From Nocardioides sp. CFH 31398 (GTDB lineage Bacteria > Actinomycetota > Actinomycetes > Propionibacteriales > Nocardioidaceae): a stretch of 64,000 nucleotides of DNA. The stretch covers positions 172,655-236,654 of the forward strand of contig NZ_JAKUHT010000013.1 in assembly GCF_022436705.1 (NCBI RefSeq), in the 5' to 3' direction. This document shows positions 1-7,306 of this stretch, one piece after another; the stretch's first letter is position 1, and every line of letters starts with the position of its first letter. The notes beneath the pieces are model-generated. The model was given only the letters and a program-made list of their open reading frames with translations, searched no databases and was not told the origin of the DNA. Both the position numbers and the translations under genes were made by a program.

Positions 1-1
1 C

Positions 2-289
2 CACTCCTGGCCGGGCGGCGTCGGTGACCCGGCCCGGTTCGCCGCCCAGCGCTGGGACGCGGGCGACCACCTGCTCGCGTCGTCCGCGGGTCGCGCACGG
101 GAGCTCGACGAGGAGCTGGGCGCGGCGCTGACCGACGAGGTGCTCGAGGCCGTGCTGGCCCGCGTCCCCGACGCCTGGTTGGACCCGGTGCCCGGCGCGG
201 AGGACCCGGCGGCGCTGCGTGCGGCGTACGTCGCCTTCCTGCGGGCCCGGCTCGGCACCCGCCAGTGGCTGCCCGGCGGTGACGCGTGA
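2..289 (+). CDS. HipA-like kinase, C-terminal fragment (5' end outside window)
   Basis: Only the last 95 residues are present; the reading frame is open from the window edge to the TGA at 287-289. The fragment contains the run WPGGVGDPARFAAQRW and ends in an alpha-helical stretch with LRARLGTRQWLP. This resembles the C-terminal lobe of the HipA-family kinases that actinobacteria encode directly upstream of a DUF3037 gene. The stop codon overlaps the GTG start of the next gene by 3 nt, which implies translational coupling. Without the catalytic region no activity can be confirmed, so the assignment rests mainly on the partner gene and on general resemblance. Confidence 0.6.
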   Translation, partial: HSWPGGVGDPARFAAQRWDAGDHLLASSAGRARELDEELGAALTDEVLEAVLARVPDAWLDPVPGAEDPAALRAAYVAFLRARLGTRQWLPGGDA

Positions 290-669
290 CCGGCTCGGCG
301 TACGAGTACGTCGTCCTGCGCTGCGTGCCCCGCGCGCACCGCGAGGAGTTCCTCAACGTCGGCGTGGTGCTGCACAGCCAGGACGCCGACCTGCTGGGCG
401 CCGCCTGGCACCTGGACGCCGACCGGCTGCGCGCGCTCGACCCGTCGGTGGACCCCGCCGACCTCGAGACGGCACTGCGGTTCGTCGACGCGGTCTGCGC
501 CGGCGACACCGACGCCGGGGGAGAGGCCGCCCGCGGCGCCCGCAGCCACCGCTTCGGCTACCTGAAGGCGCCGCGCAGCACGGTGCTGCGCCCCGGACCC
601 GTCCACGGGGGCATCACCGACGACCCCCGGGCGTGCCTCGCGCGGCTGCTGGACGTGTACGTGCGCTGA
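286..669 (+). CDS. DUF3037 family protein
   Basis: 127 aa with a GTG start that overlaps the upstream stop codon. The N-terminus YEYVVLRCVPRAHREEFLNV, followed by GVVLHSQ, is the characteristic opening of the DUF3037 family. In many actinobacteria these small proteins are encoded as the second gene of a pair with a HipA-like kinase, as here. The biochemical role is not known; the constant pairing suggests a partner or regulator of the kinase. There is no signal peptide or membrane segment, so it is probably cytosolic. Length is typical for the family. Confidence 0.75.
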   Translation: MTGSAYEYVVLRCVPRAHREEFLNVGVVLHSQDADLLGAAWHLDADRLRALDPSVDPADLETALRFVDAVCAGDTDAGGEAARGARSHRFGYLKAPRSTVLRPGPVHGGITDDPRACLARLLDVYVR

Positions 670-724
670 CCCGCACGGTGGTCGAGCGGCGACCGCACCA
701 GACCCTGGCCGCTGCCTGACCGCT

Positions 725-817
725 GGTTGAGGTGCGAGCGCAGCGAGCCTCGAAACCCGGCGACCACGGCTCTCACGGGGTCTCGAGGCTCGGCGCCGCG
801 CGCCTCGCACCTCGACC
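725..817. repeat. Large imperfect inverted repeat between convergent genes
   Basis: The left arm (725-758) and right arm (778-817) are near reverse complements; both contain GAGGTGCGAG or its complement and CGAGGCTCG. They would form a long GC-rich hairpin with a loop of about 19 nt. It lies between the convergent DUF3037 and chelatase genes and could stop transcription from both sides. Its arm sequence looks like a dispersed REP-type element rather than a unique terminator, but other copies are not visible in this window. Confidence 0.6.
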
Positions 818-824
818 GCCGGTG

Positions 825-1577
825 CTAGACGGGAACGAGCTCCACGGCGCCGACGGCGTAGCGGGCGAGGACGACGCGGGCGACCTCGGGGTGGGGGCCG
901 AGCGGCGCCGAGACAGCCACGGCCCCGGCCTCGAGGGCGAGCTCGGCGGCCCGGTCGTGGAGTACCCCGGGCGCGAGGAACAGCGAGCCGACGGCGATGT
1001 GGCGACGGCCCTCGCCGCGGAAGGCGCGGACGGCCTCGCCCGTCGCCGGCGGGGCGGACGCGGCGTACGCCGCGGTCACGGGCAGCTTGTGGTGGGTGCC
1101 CCAGAGCCGCGCCAGGCGGGCCACGGCGGCGTTGGTCAGGTGGTCGGTCGATCCGGACGCCGCGAGCACCAGCGCGTCCAGCTCGCAGACCCGGGCCGCG
1201 GCCAGTGCGTCGCGCAGGCGGACGTCGAGGACCTCCAGGAACGCCGGCTCGAGACCCAGGACAGCGGACGCGCGCAGGCGGACCGACCGGTGGCGGGCGG
1301 CGGCGTCCACGATCGCGCTGTCGACGTCCGCACCGGCCAGGTGCGGCTCGGTGAGCAGCAGCGGGACGACGACCGCCTCCTCGACCCCGTCGGCCGCCAG
1401 GCGGGCCACGACGTCGGTCAGCGACGGCCCCCGGGCGTCGGGCCGCTCGAGCGAGGCCTGCTCCACGCGGAGGTCGGGCCGGGCACGGCGGACCTCGGTC
1501 ACGAGCGCCGTGACGGAGTCCCGAGAGCGGGGGTCGTGGCTGCCGTGGGCGAGGGCGACGAGCGCGGGAGCTGTCAT
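825..1577 (-). CDS. Sirohydrochlorin chelatase (CbiX/SirB family)
   Basis: 250 aa, ATG at 1575-1577. It inserts a divalent metal into sirohydrochlorin; beside a siroheme-dependent sulfite reductase this is most probably the iron chelation step of siroheme synthesis. The N-terminus VALAHGSHDPRS carries the catalytic histidine (about residue 11) typical of CbiX domains. The length fits a two-domain SirB form; the second half keeps the fold-like pattern VLAASGSTD but lacks the histidine. It is the last gene of the sulfate assimilation operon, 46 nt after cysH, so its expression should follow the sulfur status set at the operon's leader. A cobalt chelatase role cannot be excluded from sequence alone, but no cobalamin genes are nearby. 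Confidence 0.85.
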   Translation of the reverse strand: MTAPALVALAHGSHDPRSRDSVTALVTEVRRARPDLRVEQASLERPDARGPSLTDVVARLAADGVEEAVVVPLLLTEPHLAGADVDSAIVDAAARHRSVRLRASAVLGLEPAFLEVLDVRLRDALAAARVCELDALVLAASGSTDHLTNAAVARLARLWGTHHKLPVTAAYAASAPPATGEAVRAFRGEGRRHIAVGSLFLAPGVLHDRAAELALEAGAVAVSAPLGPHPEVARVVLARYAVGAVELVPV

Positions 1578-1623
1578 CGCGGTCTCCTGTCGGGCGGTGT
1601 GCGGGTCGGTGGGGACGGTCGGG

Positions 1624-2370
1624 TCAGAGGTGGATGCCGCACTCGGTCTTCGACGTGCCGGCCCACCGACCGCTGCGGGCGTCCTCGCCGGGGGCGACGC
1701 GGCGCGTGCAGGGCTCGCAGCCGATCGAGGGGAAGCCGTCGTGGACCAGCGGGTTCACGAGCACGCCGTTCTCGGCGACGTAGCGGTCGACGTCCTCGTC
1801 GGACCAGCGGGCGAGCGGGGAGACCTTGACCTTCTGCTTGCGGGCGTCCCACCCGATGACGGGGGCGACGACCCGGTTGCGGGTCTCGGCGCGACGCATG
1901 CCGGTCGCCCAGGCGTCGTAGCCGGACAGCATGCGGCTCAGAGGTGCCACCTTCCGCATGGCGCAGCAGGCGTCGGGGTCGCGGCGGAAGAGGTCCTTGC
2001 CGTACTTCTCGTCCTGCTCGGCGACCGTCAGCTCGGGCTTCGCGCTGATGACGTTCACCGGCAGGGTCGCGGCGACGGCGTCCCGCGTGCCGAGGGTCTC
2101 GACGAAGTGGTAGCCGGTGTCGAGGAACACGACGTCGACGCCCGGCGCGACCTTCGAGGCCACGTGGGACAGCACGGCGTCCGCCATCGACGCGGTGACG
2201 CAGAAGCGCGCCCCGAACGTGGCGACGGCCCACTCGATGATCTGCTCCGCCGGCGCCAGCTCGAGCTCCGCGCCCATGTGGCTGACCAGCTCGCGCAGCT
2301 CCTCCGAGCTCCGTCCCTCGGTGTGGGTGCCCTTGAAGTCACGGGCCGCCTGGGTGGTCGCGGTCGTCAT
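1624..2370 (-). CDS. cysH: Adenylyl-sulfate (APS) reductase, 4Fe-4S type
   Basis: 248 aa. It reduces activated sulfate to sulfite in the cytosol, the step before sulfite reductase. The start is the ATG at 2368-2370, which overlaps the TGA of the upstream small gene (ATGA). The protein shows the paired cysteines DACCAMRK near residue 134, GCEPC near residue 217, and the C-terminal ECGIHL that carries the catalytic cysteine. The CC...CXXC quartet binds a 4Fe-4S cluster and marks APS-reducing bacterial enzymes rather than the PAPS-specific enterobacterial form that lacks the cluster. Length is normal. Longer upstream readings have no support because they run through the small zinc-ribbon gene in another frame. 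Confidence 0.92.
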   Translation of the reverse strand: MTTATTQAARDFKGTHTEGRSSEELRELVSHMGAELELAPAEQIIEWAVATFGARFCVTASMADAVLSHVASKVAPGVDVVFLDTGYHFVETLGTRDAVAATLPVNVISAKPELTVAEQDEKYGKDLFRRDPDACCAMRKVAPLSRMLSGYDAWATGMRRAETRNRVVAPVIGWDARKQKVKVSPLARWSDEDVDRYVAENGVLVNPLVHDGFPSIGCEPCTRRVAPGEDARSGRWAGTSKTECGIHL

Positions 2371-2528
2371 CGCGCGCCCCCCGACGGCGTGATCTGGCCC
2401 AGGAACGTCACCGCGAAGGCGCGCAGGCACGCCCGGCACTCCCAGCCGCCCGTCTCCTCCCGCGGCCAGAGGTCCGTCTCGGCGCAGTAGGGGCAGTGGA
2501 AGGGAGAAGCTGCACGGGAGGAGGTCAT
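2367..2528 (-). CDS. Small zinc-ribbon protein of the sulfite reductase operon
   Basis: 53 aa, read directly from the minus strand. The sequence begins MTSSRAASPFHCPYCAETDL and contains two CXXC pairs (CPYC near residue 12, CRAC near residue 31), the spacing of a small zinc ribbon or rubredoxin-like knuckle. It starts inside the end of sir (ATGA overlap at 2525-2528) and ends inside the start of cysH (ATGA at 2367-2370), so three genes are joined by 4-nt overlaps and are probably translationally coupled. Similar tiny CXXC proteins occupy this slot in other actinobacteria. The function is unproven; metal binding or support of the iron-sulfur enzymes on either side is an inference from position and cysteines. 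Confidence 0.8.
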   Translation of the reverse strand: MTSSRAASPFHCPYCAETDLWPREETGGWECRACLRAFAVTFLGQITPSGGAR

Positions 2529-4240
2529 GCCTTCTCCAGCGTCTTGTCACCCCGCAGCAATTCCTCGTCGGCCCGGGCCACCCAGGCGGCGAAGGCCTCG
2601 CCGTCGGTCCGGTCGACGAGGTAGTTGCTGACCACGGAGGTGATGTAGTCGTCGAGACCGGCGCTGGTGACCTTGTGGGCGCGCAGCTTGCGGCCGAAGA
2701 CCGCGTCGAGCCCGGCGGTGCCGCCCAGGTGCACCTGGAAGCCCTCCACCTGCTCGCCGTCGACCGTGACGAGCTGGCCCTTGAGGCCGATGTCGGCGAC
2801 CTGGGTGCGGGCGCAGGCGTTCGGGCAGCCGTTCACGTTGACCGTGATCGGGGTGTCGAGGTCCGGGAAGCGCCGCTCGAGCTCGGCGACGAGGTCGCGG
2901 GCACGGTCCTTGGTGTCGACGATGGCGAGCTTGCAGAACTCGATGCCGGTGCAGGCCATCGTGCTGCGGCGCCACTGCGAGGGCCGGGCCGACAGGCCCA
3001 GCTCGTCGAGGTCGTCGAGCAGGGCGTCGACGGCGTCGGGCTCGACGCCGATCAGCACGATCTTCTGGTACGGCGTGAGCCGGGCCCCGGCGACGCCGTG
3101 CTTCTCCATCAGGTCGGCCAGGCCGGTGAGCAGCGTGCCGGAGACCCGGCCGGCGGTCGGGGCGACCCCGACGTACTTCTTGCCGTCCTTCTGGTCGTGG
3201 ACGCCGATGTGGTCGCGCAGGGTGCCCGGCGACGGCGGCGAGGGGCAGGAGACGAGCTTCTTGCCCAGGTACTCGTTCTCGAGCACCTCGCGGAACTTCT
3301 CCCCGCCCCAGTCGGCGACGAGGAACTTCAGGCGCGCCTTCGAGCGCAGCCGGCGGTAGCCGTAGTCGCGGAAGATGCCCGCGACGCCGGCCCAGACGTC
3401 GGCGACCTCGTCCAGCGGGATCCACACGCCCAGCGGCACGGCCAGCTTCGGGTTGGTGGACAGCCCGCCGCCGACCCAGACGTCGAAACCGGGCCCGTGC
3501 TCGGGGTGCGTCGTCCCGACGAAGGCCACGTCGTTCGTCTCCGGCGAGACGTCGTGGCTCGGGTGCCCGGTCAGCGCGGTCTTGAACTTGCGCGGGAAGT
3601 TCGAGAAGGCCGGGTCGCCGATGTAGCGGGCCCGGATCTCGTCGAGGGCCGAGGTGCCGTCGATGATCTCGTCGGCGGCGACACCGGCGACGGGGGAGCC
3701 GAGGAAGGGCCGCGGCGAGTCGCCGCACGCCTCCAGGCTGGACAGCCCGGCCTCGTCGAGACGGTTCCAGATCTCGGGGACGTCCTCGATGCGGATCCAG
3801 TGGTACTGGATGTTCTCGCGGTCGGTGACGTCGGCGGTGTCGCGGGCGAAGTCGACGCCGATGCTGCCCAGGGCGCGGACGGCGGCCGGCGCGAGCAGCT
3901 GGCCGTCGGAGCGGACGCGGAGCATGAAGTACTCGTCGTCCAGCTCCTCCTCGTCGAGCACCGCGGTCTTGCCGCCGTCGATGCCGGGCTTGCGCTGGGT
4001 GTACAGCCCCATCCAGCGGAAGCGGCCACGGAGGTCGGCCGGGTCGATCGAGGCGAAGCCGCGCTTCGAGTAGATGTAGAGGATCCGGTCCCGCACGTTC
4101 AGCGGGTCGTCGTCCTTCTTGGACTGCTCGTTCTTGTTCAGCGGCTCGGTGTAGCCGAGTGCCCACTGGCCCTCGGCCCGCTTGGGCCGGGGGATCTCGG
4201 TGTGCTTCGCGGGCTCGGGCTTGTACCGGAGGTCAGGCAT
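2525..4240 (-). CDS. sir: Ferredoxin-dependent assimilatory sulfite reductase
   Basis: 571 aa, ATG at 4238-4240. It reduces sulfite to sulfide with six electrons from ferredoxin, using siroheme and a 4Fe-4S cluster. The cluster and siroheme ligands are visible as CX5C (CTGIEFC, near residue 430) and CX3C (NGCPNAC, near residue 472). Two nitrite/sulfite reductase ferredoxin-like half domains precede each catalytic half, and the length matches actinobacterial SirA proteins. The neighbours (APS reductase and siroheme chelatase) favour sulfite over nitrite as substrate; no nitrate genes are nearby. It follows a 29-aa cysteine leader peptide by 74 nt, so its transcription or translation is likely to respond to cysteine. 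Confidence 0.93.
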   Translation of the reverse strand: MPDLRYKPEPAKHTEIPRPKRAEGQWALGYTEPLNKNEQSKKDDDPLNVRDRILYIYSKRGFASIDPADLRGRFRWMGLYTQRKPGIDGGKTAVLDEEELDDEYFMLRVRSDGQLLAPAAVRALGSIGVDFARDTADVTDRENIQYHWIRIEDVPEIWNRLDEAGLSSLEACGDSPRPFLGSPVAGVAADEIIDGTSALDEIRARYIGDPAFSNFPRKFKTALTGHPSHDVSPETNDVAFVGTTHPEHGPGFDVWVGGGLSTNPKLAVPLGVWIPLDEVADVWAGVAGIFRDYGYRRLRSKARLKFLVADWGGEKFREVLENEYLGKKLVSCPSPPSPGTLRDHIGVHDQKDGKKYVGVAPTAGRVSGTLLTGLADLMEKHGVAGARLTPYQKIVLIGVEPDAVDALLDDLDELGLSARPSQWRRSTMACTGIEFCKLAIVDTKDRARDLVAELERRFPDLDTPITVNVNGCPNACARTQVADIGLKGQLVTVDGEQVEGFQVHLGGTAGLDAVFGRKLRAHKVTSAGLDDYITSVVSNYLVDRTDGEAFAAWVARADEELLRGDKTLEKA

Positions 4241-4314
4241 GCGGGAGAAGGTCCTCGATCAGGTCGCAGGGTGGCCCGACGGCGTGGTCGGACGCGGGAC
4301 AGCGGGTCGGCGCC

Positions 4315-4404
4315 TCAGGAGGACGGACACAACATGGAGCGGGTGCGCCCGAGGTCCACGTGGCGACGCTCCACGAGGTGGGCGTGCGTCGCCGGCGAGA
4401 TCAT
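4315..4404 (-). CDS. Cysteine-type regulatory leader peptide upstream of sir
   Basis: 29 aa; it starts at the ATG 4402-4404 and stops at 4315-4317. It carries the block LVERRHVDLGRTRSMLCPSS. The arginine/histidine-rich RRHVDLGR core followed by a terminal cysteine is the pattern of short leader peptides found before sulfur genes in streptomycetes and relatives. Ribosome stalling on or near the cysteine codon would couple sir expression to charged tRNA-Cys; that mechanism is inferred from work on similar leaders and is not shown here. The ATG lies only 8 nt after a -10 box, so the transcript is probably leaderless, which is common for such peptides. The gap to sir is 74 nt. Confidence 0.8.
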   Translation of the reverse strand: MISPATHAHLVERRHVDLGRTRSMLCPSS

Positions 4405-4412
4405 GGGGCCCA

Positions 4413-4441
4413 GTCTCACGCTGCGGACGGCCTGCCCACAA
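4413..4441 (-). promoter_or_regulatory. Predicted promoter of the sulfate assimilation operon
   Basis: On the minus strand, TTGTGG (4436-4441) and GAGACT (4413-4418) are separated by 17 bp and resemble -35 and -10 elements. The leader-peptide ATG follows 8 nt after the -10 box, so transcription probably begins at or next to the start codon. Confidence 0.5.
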
Positions 4442-4451
4442 CTTGAGATCC

Positions 4452-4478
4452 CATGATGTGGACAGCGAGTCCACCATG
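4452..4478. promoter_or_regulatory. Inverted repeat upstream of the sulfur operon promoter
   Basis: A perfect GTGGAC-N5-GTCCAC palindrome (4458-4474) flanked by CATG on both sides sits just upstream of the predicted -35 box. The position suits an activator site. A second half-like ATGTGGATA lies at 4476-4484. The binding protein is unknown; a sulfur-responsive regulator is only a guess from context. Confidence 0.4.
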
Positions 4479-4501
4479 TGGATACGTCGGCCTGCGCCGA
4501 C

Positions 4502-4981
4502 TCACTCCTCCGTGTACCCCAGACCCGTCTCCCACCCGTCGCCCTCGAGCGGGTCGAGAAGGTCCATGTCGGCCTCCCCGTCGTCCAGGGGGAAGATCTC
4601 GACGAGGATCCCGTGGGTGTCGTCGACGTCCTCCGACGTCGCCCAGCCGAGCGTCCCGCCGTTGCCGCTGAAGAAGACGTCCTGCTCGCGGTTGATCTCG
4701 GAGGCCAGCCTGTCACCGGACAGCAGGAGGTCGTACCCCTCCACTCGGTGACCGTCCACCTCGCACTCGAGGGGCGGCTCCTGCCAGGAAGGATCCTCGT
4801 CCAGGGGGTGGACGTCCTGTTCCACGATCTCGGCGTCCTCGCCGCACACGGCGCGGAGCGCGGAGGCGGGGTCGTCGGCGGGTGGGCCCGTGCAGCCCGC
4901 GACAACGGCGAGGAGCGTCGCCACCAGCAGGGGGAGAGCAGCCCTGGCGCGATGACGGTCCCACGTCCGGCCGGGCCTCAC
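4502..4981 (-). CDS. Putative lipoprotein, tandem paralogue 1
   Basis: 159 aa, using the GTG at 4979-4981 that overlaps the stop of the upstream gene (GTGA). The N-terminus has a basic stretch, a hydrophobic core and the lipobox LAVVAGC, so the mature protein should be lipid-anchored outside the membrane. The mature part is acidic and ends LDPLEGDGWETG. It is clearly related to the adjacent protein, which ends [11 protein letters not shown] and shares an early AVCGED/AVCDED block. Function is unknown. It is the second gene of a two-gene unit that reads away from glyA. Confidence 0.75.
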   Translation of the reverse strand: MRPGRTWDRHRARAALPLLVATLLAVVAGCTGPPADDPASALRAVCGEDAEIVEQDVHPLDEDPSWQEPPLECEVDGHRVEGYDLLLSGDRLASEINREQDVFFSGNGGTLGWATSEDVDDTHGILVEIFPLDDGEADMDLLDPLEGDGWETGLGYTEE

Positions 4982-5406
4982 TTGTCGACCTCGAAGCCCA
5001 TCTCCTTCAGCGGGTCGAGGAACTCCGGGTCCTCGTCGCTCGGAGCTGCGCTGAAGCCGACGACGACCCATCGACCGTCGCCCTCGGCGACGGCCGTCCA
5101 GTAGTCGCCGCCGTCGCCGGACTCCACGGAGTCGGACAGGCCCTGCAGGTACGACGAGGGGTCCTCGTCGTACACGTTGCCGGACAGCGTGAGCGCGCTG
5201 CGCTCGCAGCGCAGCTCCTCCAGCGGCTCGGGGTCCGAGGGGTCGGTGTCGTCGAAGGGGCTCGGCTCCGGCTCGTAGGTCGTGTCCTCGTCGCAGACGG
5301 CGGCCATGGCCTCGGAGAGCTCCGGTGGGCCGCCACCGCAGCCGGCGAGCAGCGTCGCGGCGGCCGCGGCCGCCAGGGGAGCGAGCATGTGGCGGGTGGT
5401 CGGCAT
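4978..5406 (-). CDS. Putative lipoprotein, tandem paralogue 2
   Basis: 142 aa with the ATG at 5404-5406, chosen because it gives a compact signal peptide ([20 protein letters not shown]) ending in the lipobox LLAGC. A start further upstream would add an arginine/proline-rich extension that overlaps the glyA promoter. The mature part has an acidic, Asp/Pro/Glu-rich stretch and a conserved C-terminal [11 protein letters not shown] shared with the downstream paralogue. No known domain is recognised; it probably acts at the cell surface. It is divergent from glyA with about 80 bp between them. Confidence 0.75.
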   Translation of the reverse strand: MPTTRHMLAPLAAAAAATLLAGCGGGPPELSEAMAAVCDEDTTYEPEPSPFDDTDPSDPEPLEELRCERSALTLSGNVYDEDPSSYLQGLSDSVESGDGGDYWTAVAEGDGRWVVVGFSAAPSDEDPEFLDPLKEMGFEVDK

Positions 5407-5472
5407 GCCGGGGAGGGTTCCCCTGGGGTCCCGGCGGAAACCCGCGACTCCCGCCGGACCGCCGACGGGACC

Positions 5473-5478
5473 TACGCT
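5473..5478 (+). promoter_or_regulatory. glyA -10 box; transcript probably leaderless
   Basis: TACGCT fits the actinobacterial -10 consensus TANNNT and ends 7 nt before the glyA ATG. This places the transcription start on or beside the start codon. No Shine-Dalgarno sequence is visible. Confidence 0.5.
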
Positions 5479-5485
5479 GGGAGCC

Positions 5486-6928
5486 ATGGCCGACGTGAAC
5501 GCCCTGACCAGCTCCGCCTACTCGCAGGCGCTGGAGGTGATTGCCTCCGTCGAGCCGCGGATCGCGGAGGCGACCCGCGCCGAGCTCGCCGACCAGCGGG
5601 GGTCGCTCAAGCTCATCGCCTCGGAGAACTACGCCTCGCCCGCCGTCCTCATGACGATGGGCACCTGGTTCTCCGACAAGTACGCCGAGGGCACGGTCGG
5701 CCACCGGTTCTACGCGGGCTGCCAGAACGTCGACACCGTCGAGTCGCTCGCCGCCGAGCACGCCCGCGAGCTGTTCGGCGCCGAGTACGCCTACGTCCAG
5801 CCCCACTCCGGCATCGACGCGAACCTCGTCGCCTTCTGGTCGATCCTGGCGCACCGCATCGAGCAGCCGACGCTGGCCGACGCGGGCCTGAAGAACGTCA
5901 ACGAGCTCTCCGAGGCCGACTGGGAGACGCTGCGCCGGAAGTTCGGCGAGCAGCGCCTGCTCGGCATGAGCCTGGACGCCGGCGGCCACCTGACGCACGG
6001 CTTCCGCCCGAACATCTCCGGGAAGATGTTCCACCAGCAGCAGTACGGCACCGACCCGGAGACCGGGCTCCTGGACTACGACGCCGTCGCCGCCAAGGCC
6101 CGCGAGTTCAAGCCGCTGGTGCTCGTCGCCGGCTACTCGGCGTATCCGCGTCGCGTGAACTTCGCGAAGATGCGCGAGATCGCCGACGAGGTCGGCGCCA
6201 CCCTCATGGTCGACATGGCCCACTTCGCGGGCCTCGTGGCCGGCAAGGTGTTCACCGGCGACGAGGACCCGGTGCCGCACGCGCACCTCGTCACCACGAC
6301 CACCCACAAGTCGCTGCGCGGGCCGCGCGGCGGCATGGTGCTGGCGACCGAGGAGTACGCGCCCAGCGTCGACCGCGGTTGCCCGATGGTCCTGGGCGGC
6401 CCGCTCTCGCACGTCATGGCCGCCAAGGCCGTCGCGTTCGCCGAGGCCCGCCAGGACTCGTTCCGCACCTACGCCCAGCAGGTCGCCGACAACGCCCAGG
6501 CGCTCGCCGAGGGGTTCAACCGCCGCGGCGCGAAGCTCGTGACCGGCGGCACCGACAACCACCTCGTGCTGCTCGACGTCTCCGGCTACGGCCTCACCGG
6601 CCGCCAGGCCGAGGCCGCCCTGCTCGACGCCGGCATCGTCACCAACCGCAACTCGGTGCCGGCCGACCCGAACGGCGCCTGGTACACCTCCGGCATCCGT
6701 TTCGGCAGCCCCGCGCTGACCACCCGCGGTTTCGGCAAGGACGAGTTCGACGCCGTCGCCGAGCTGGTCACCCAGGTGCTCACCCAGACCGAGCCGGGGA
6801 CGACGAAGGCGGGTGCGCCGTCCAAGGCGACGTACACGCTGGCCGAGGGCGTGGCCGAGAAGGTCCGCGCCGAGGCCGCCGACCTCCTCGACGCCCACCC
6901 GCTCTACCCGGGCATCGACCTGTCCTGA
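5486..6928 (+). CDS. glyA: Serine hydroxymethyltransferase
   Basis: 480 aa. It converts serine and tetrahydrofolate to glycine and 5,10-methylene-THF with PLP, supplying one-carbon units. The PLP lysine lies in [14 protein letters not shown] near residue 275. The family blocks [18 protein letters not shown] and [16 protein letters not shown] are intact. At 480 aa it is about 50-60 residues longer than common bacterial GlyA; the extra residues sit before [13 protein letters not shown], in the region containing [20 protein letters not shown]. Such long forms occur in actinobacteria, so this is a family variant rather than an error. The start is the ATG at 5486, where the transcript is predicted to begin. 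Confidence 0.95.
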   Translation: MADVNALTSSAYSQALEVIASVEPRIAEATRAELADQRGSLKLIASENYASPAVLMTMGTWFSDKYAEGTVGHRFYAGCQNVDTVESLAAEHARELFGAEYAYVQPHSGIDANLVAFWSILAHRIEQPTLADAGLKNVNELSEADWETLRRKFGEQRLLGMSLDAGGHLTHGFRPNISGKMFHQQQYGTDPETGLLDYDAVAAKAREFKPLVLVAGYSAYPRRVNFAKMREIADEVGATLMVDMAHFAGLVAGKVFTGDEDPVPHAHLVTTTTHKSLRGPRGGMVLATEEYAPSVDRGCPMVLGGPLSHVMAAKAVAFAEARQDSFRTYAQQVADNAQALAEGFNRRGAKLVTGGTDNHLVLLDVSGYGLTGRQAEAALLDAGIVTNRNSVPADPNGAWYTSGIRFGSPALTTRGFGKDEFDAVAELVTQVLTQTEPGTTKAGAPSKATYTLAEGVAEKVRAEAADLLDAHPLYPGIDLS

Positions 6929-6931
6929 CGC

Positions 6932-7108
6932 GAGTCGTCCCGAACGCGCGTCCTGGGGACGCCGAGTCGTCCCGAACGCGCGTCCTGGGGACGCCGAGTC
7001 GTCCCGAACGCGCGTCCTGGGGACGCCGAGTCGTCCCGAACGCGCGTCCTGGGGACGCCGAGTCGTCTCGAACGCGCGTCCTGGGGACGCCGAGTCGTCC
7101 CGAACGCC
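6932..7108 (+). repeat. 32-bp-period tandem repeat array A, downstream of glyA
   Basis: Five full units and a partial sixth begin at 6932, 6964, 6996, 7028, 7060 and 7092, an exact 32-bp period. Each unit opens with GAGTCGTCCCGAACGCGCG and continues into a GTCCTGGGGACGCC half. The array starts 3 nt after the glyA stop codon. It does not maintain a reading frame, because 32 is not a multiple of 3. The core resembles those of the other 32-bp arrays in this window. Confidence 0.9.
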
Positions 7109-7183
7109 CGCTCGTCTGGCCGTGATCACGCAGCGCCGACAGGGATGATCGTGGACTCCGGTGTCGGGCGTGTCGGGACCTAC

Positions 7184-7300
7184 GTGCGTTCGGGCCGACT
7201 CGGCACCTGTACCTCGTGCGTTCGGGCCGACTCGGCGTGTGTGCGGCGTGCGTTCGGGCCGACTCGGCGTGTGTGCGGCGTGCGTTCGGGCCGACTCGGC
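7184..7300 (-). repeat. 32-bp-period tandem repeat array B, downstream of the response regulator
   Basis: Four units start at 7184, 7216, 7248 and 7280. On the minus strand the core is GAGTCGGCCCGAACGCAC, so it reads in the sense direction of the minus-strand gene whose stop codon is at 7307. The spacer halves are CGCACACACGCC-like in two units and more divergent in the others. It faces array A across about 75 bp. Confidence 0.88.
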
Positions 7301-7306
7301 GCTGGG

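Noticed and set aside
5407..5485. THF or ZTP riboswitch before glyA
   Set aside because: The distance between the -10 box and the ATG is 7 nt, so no leader RNA is available on the glyA transcript.
6932..7300. CRISPR array candidate because of regular 32-bp repeats
   Set aside because: There are no unique spacers between repeats; whole units are similar, and no cas gene is nearby. The arrays are tandem repeats.
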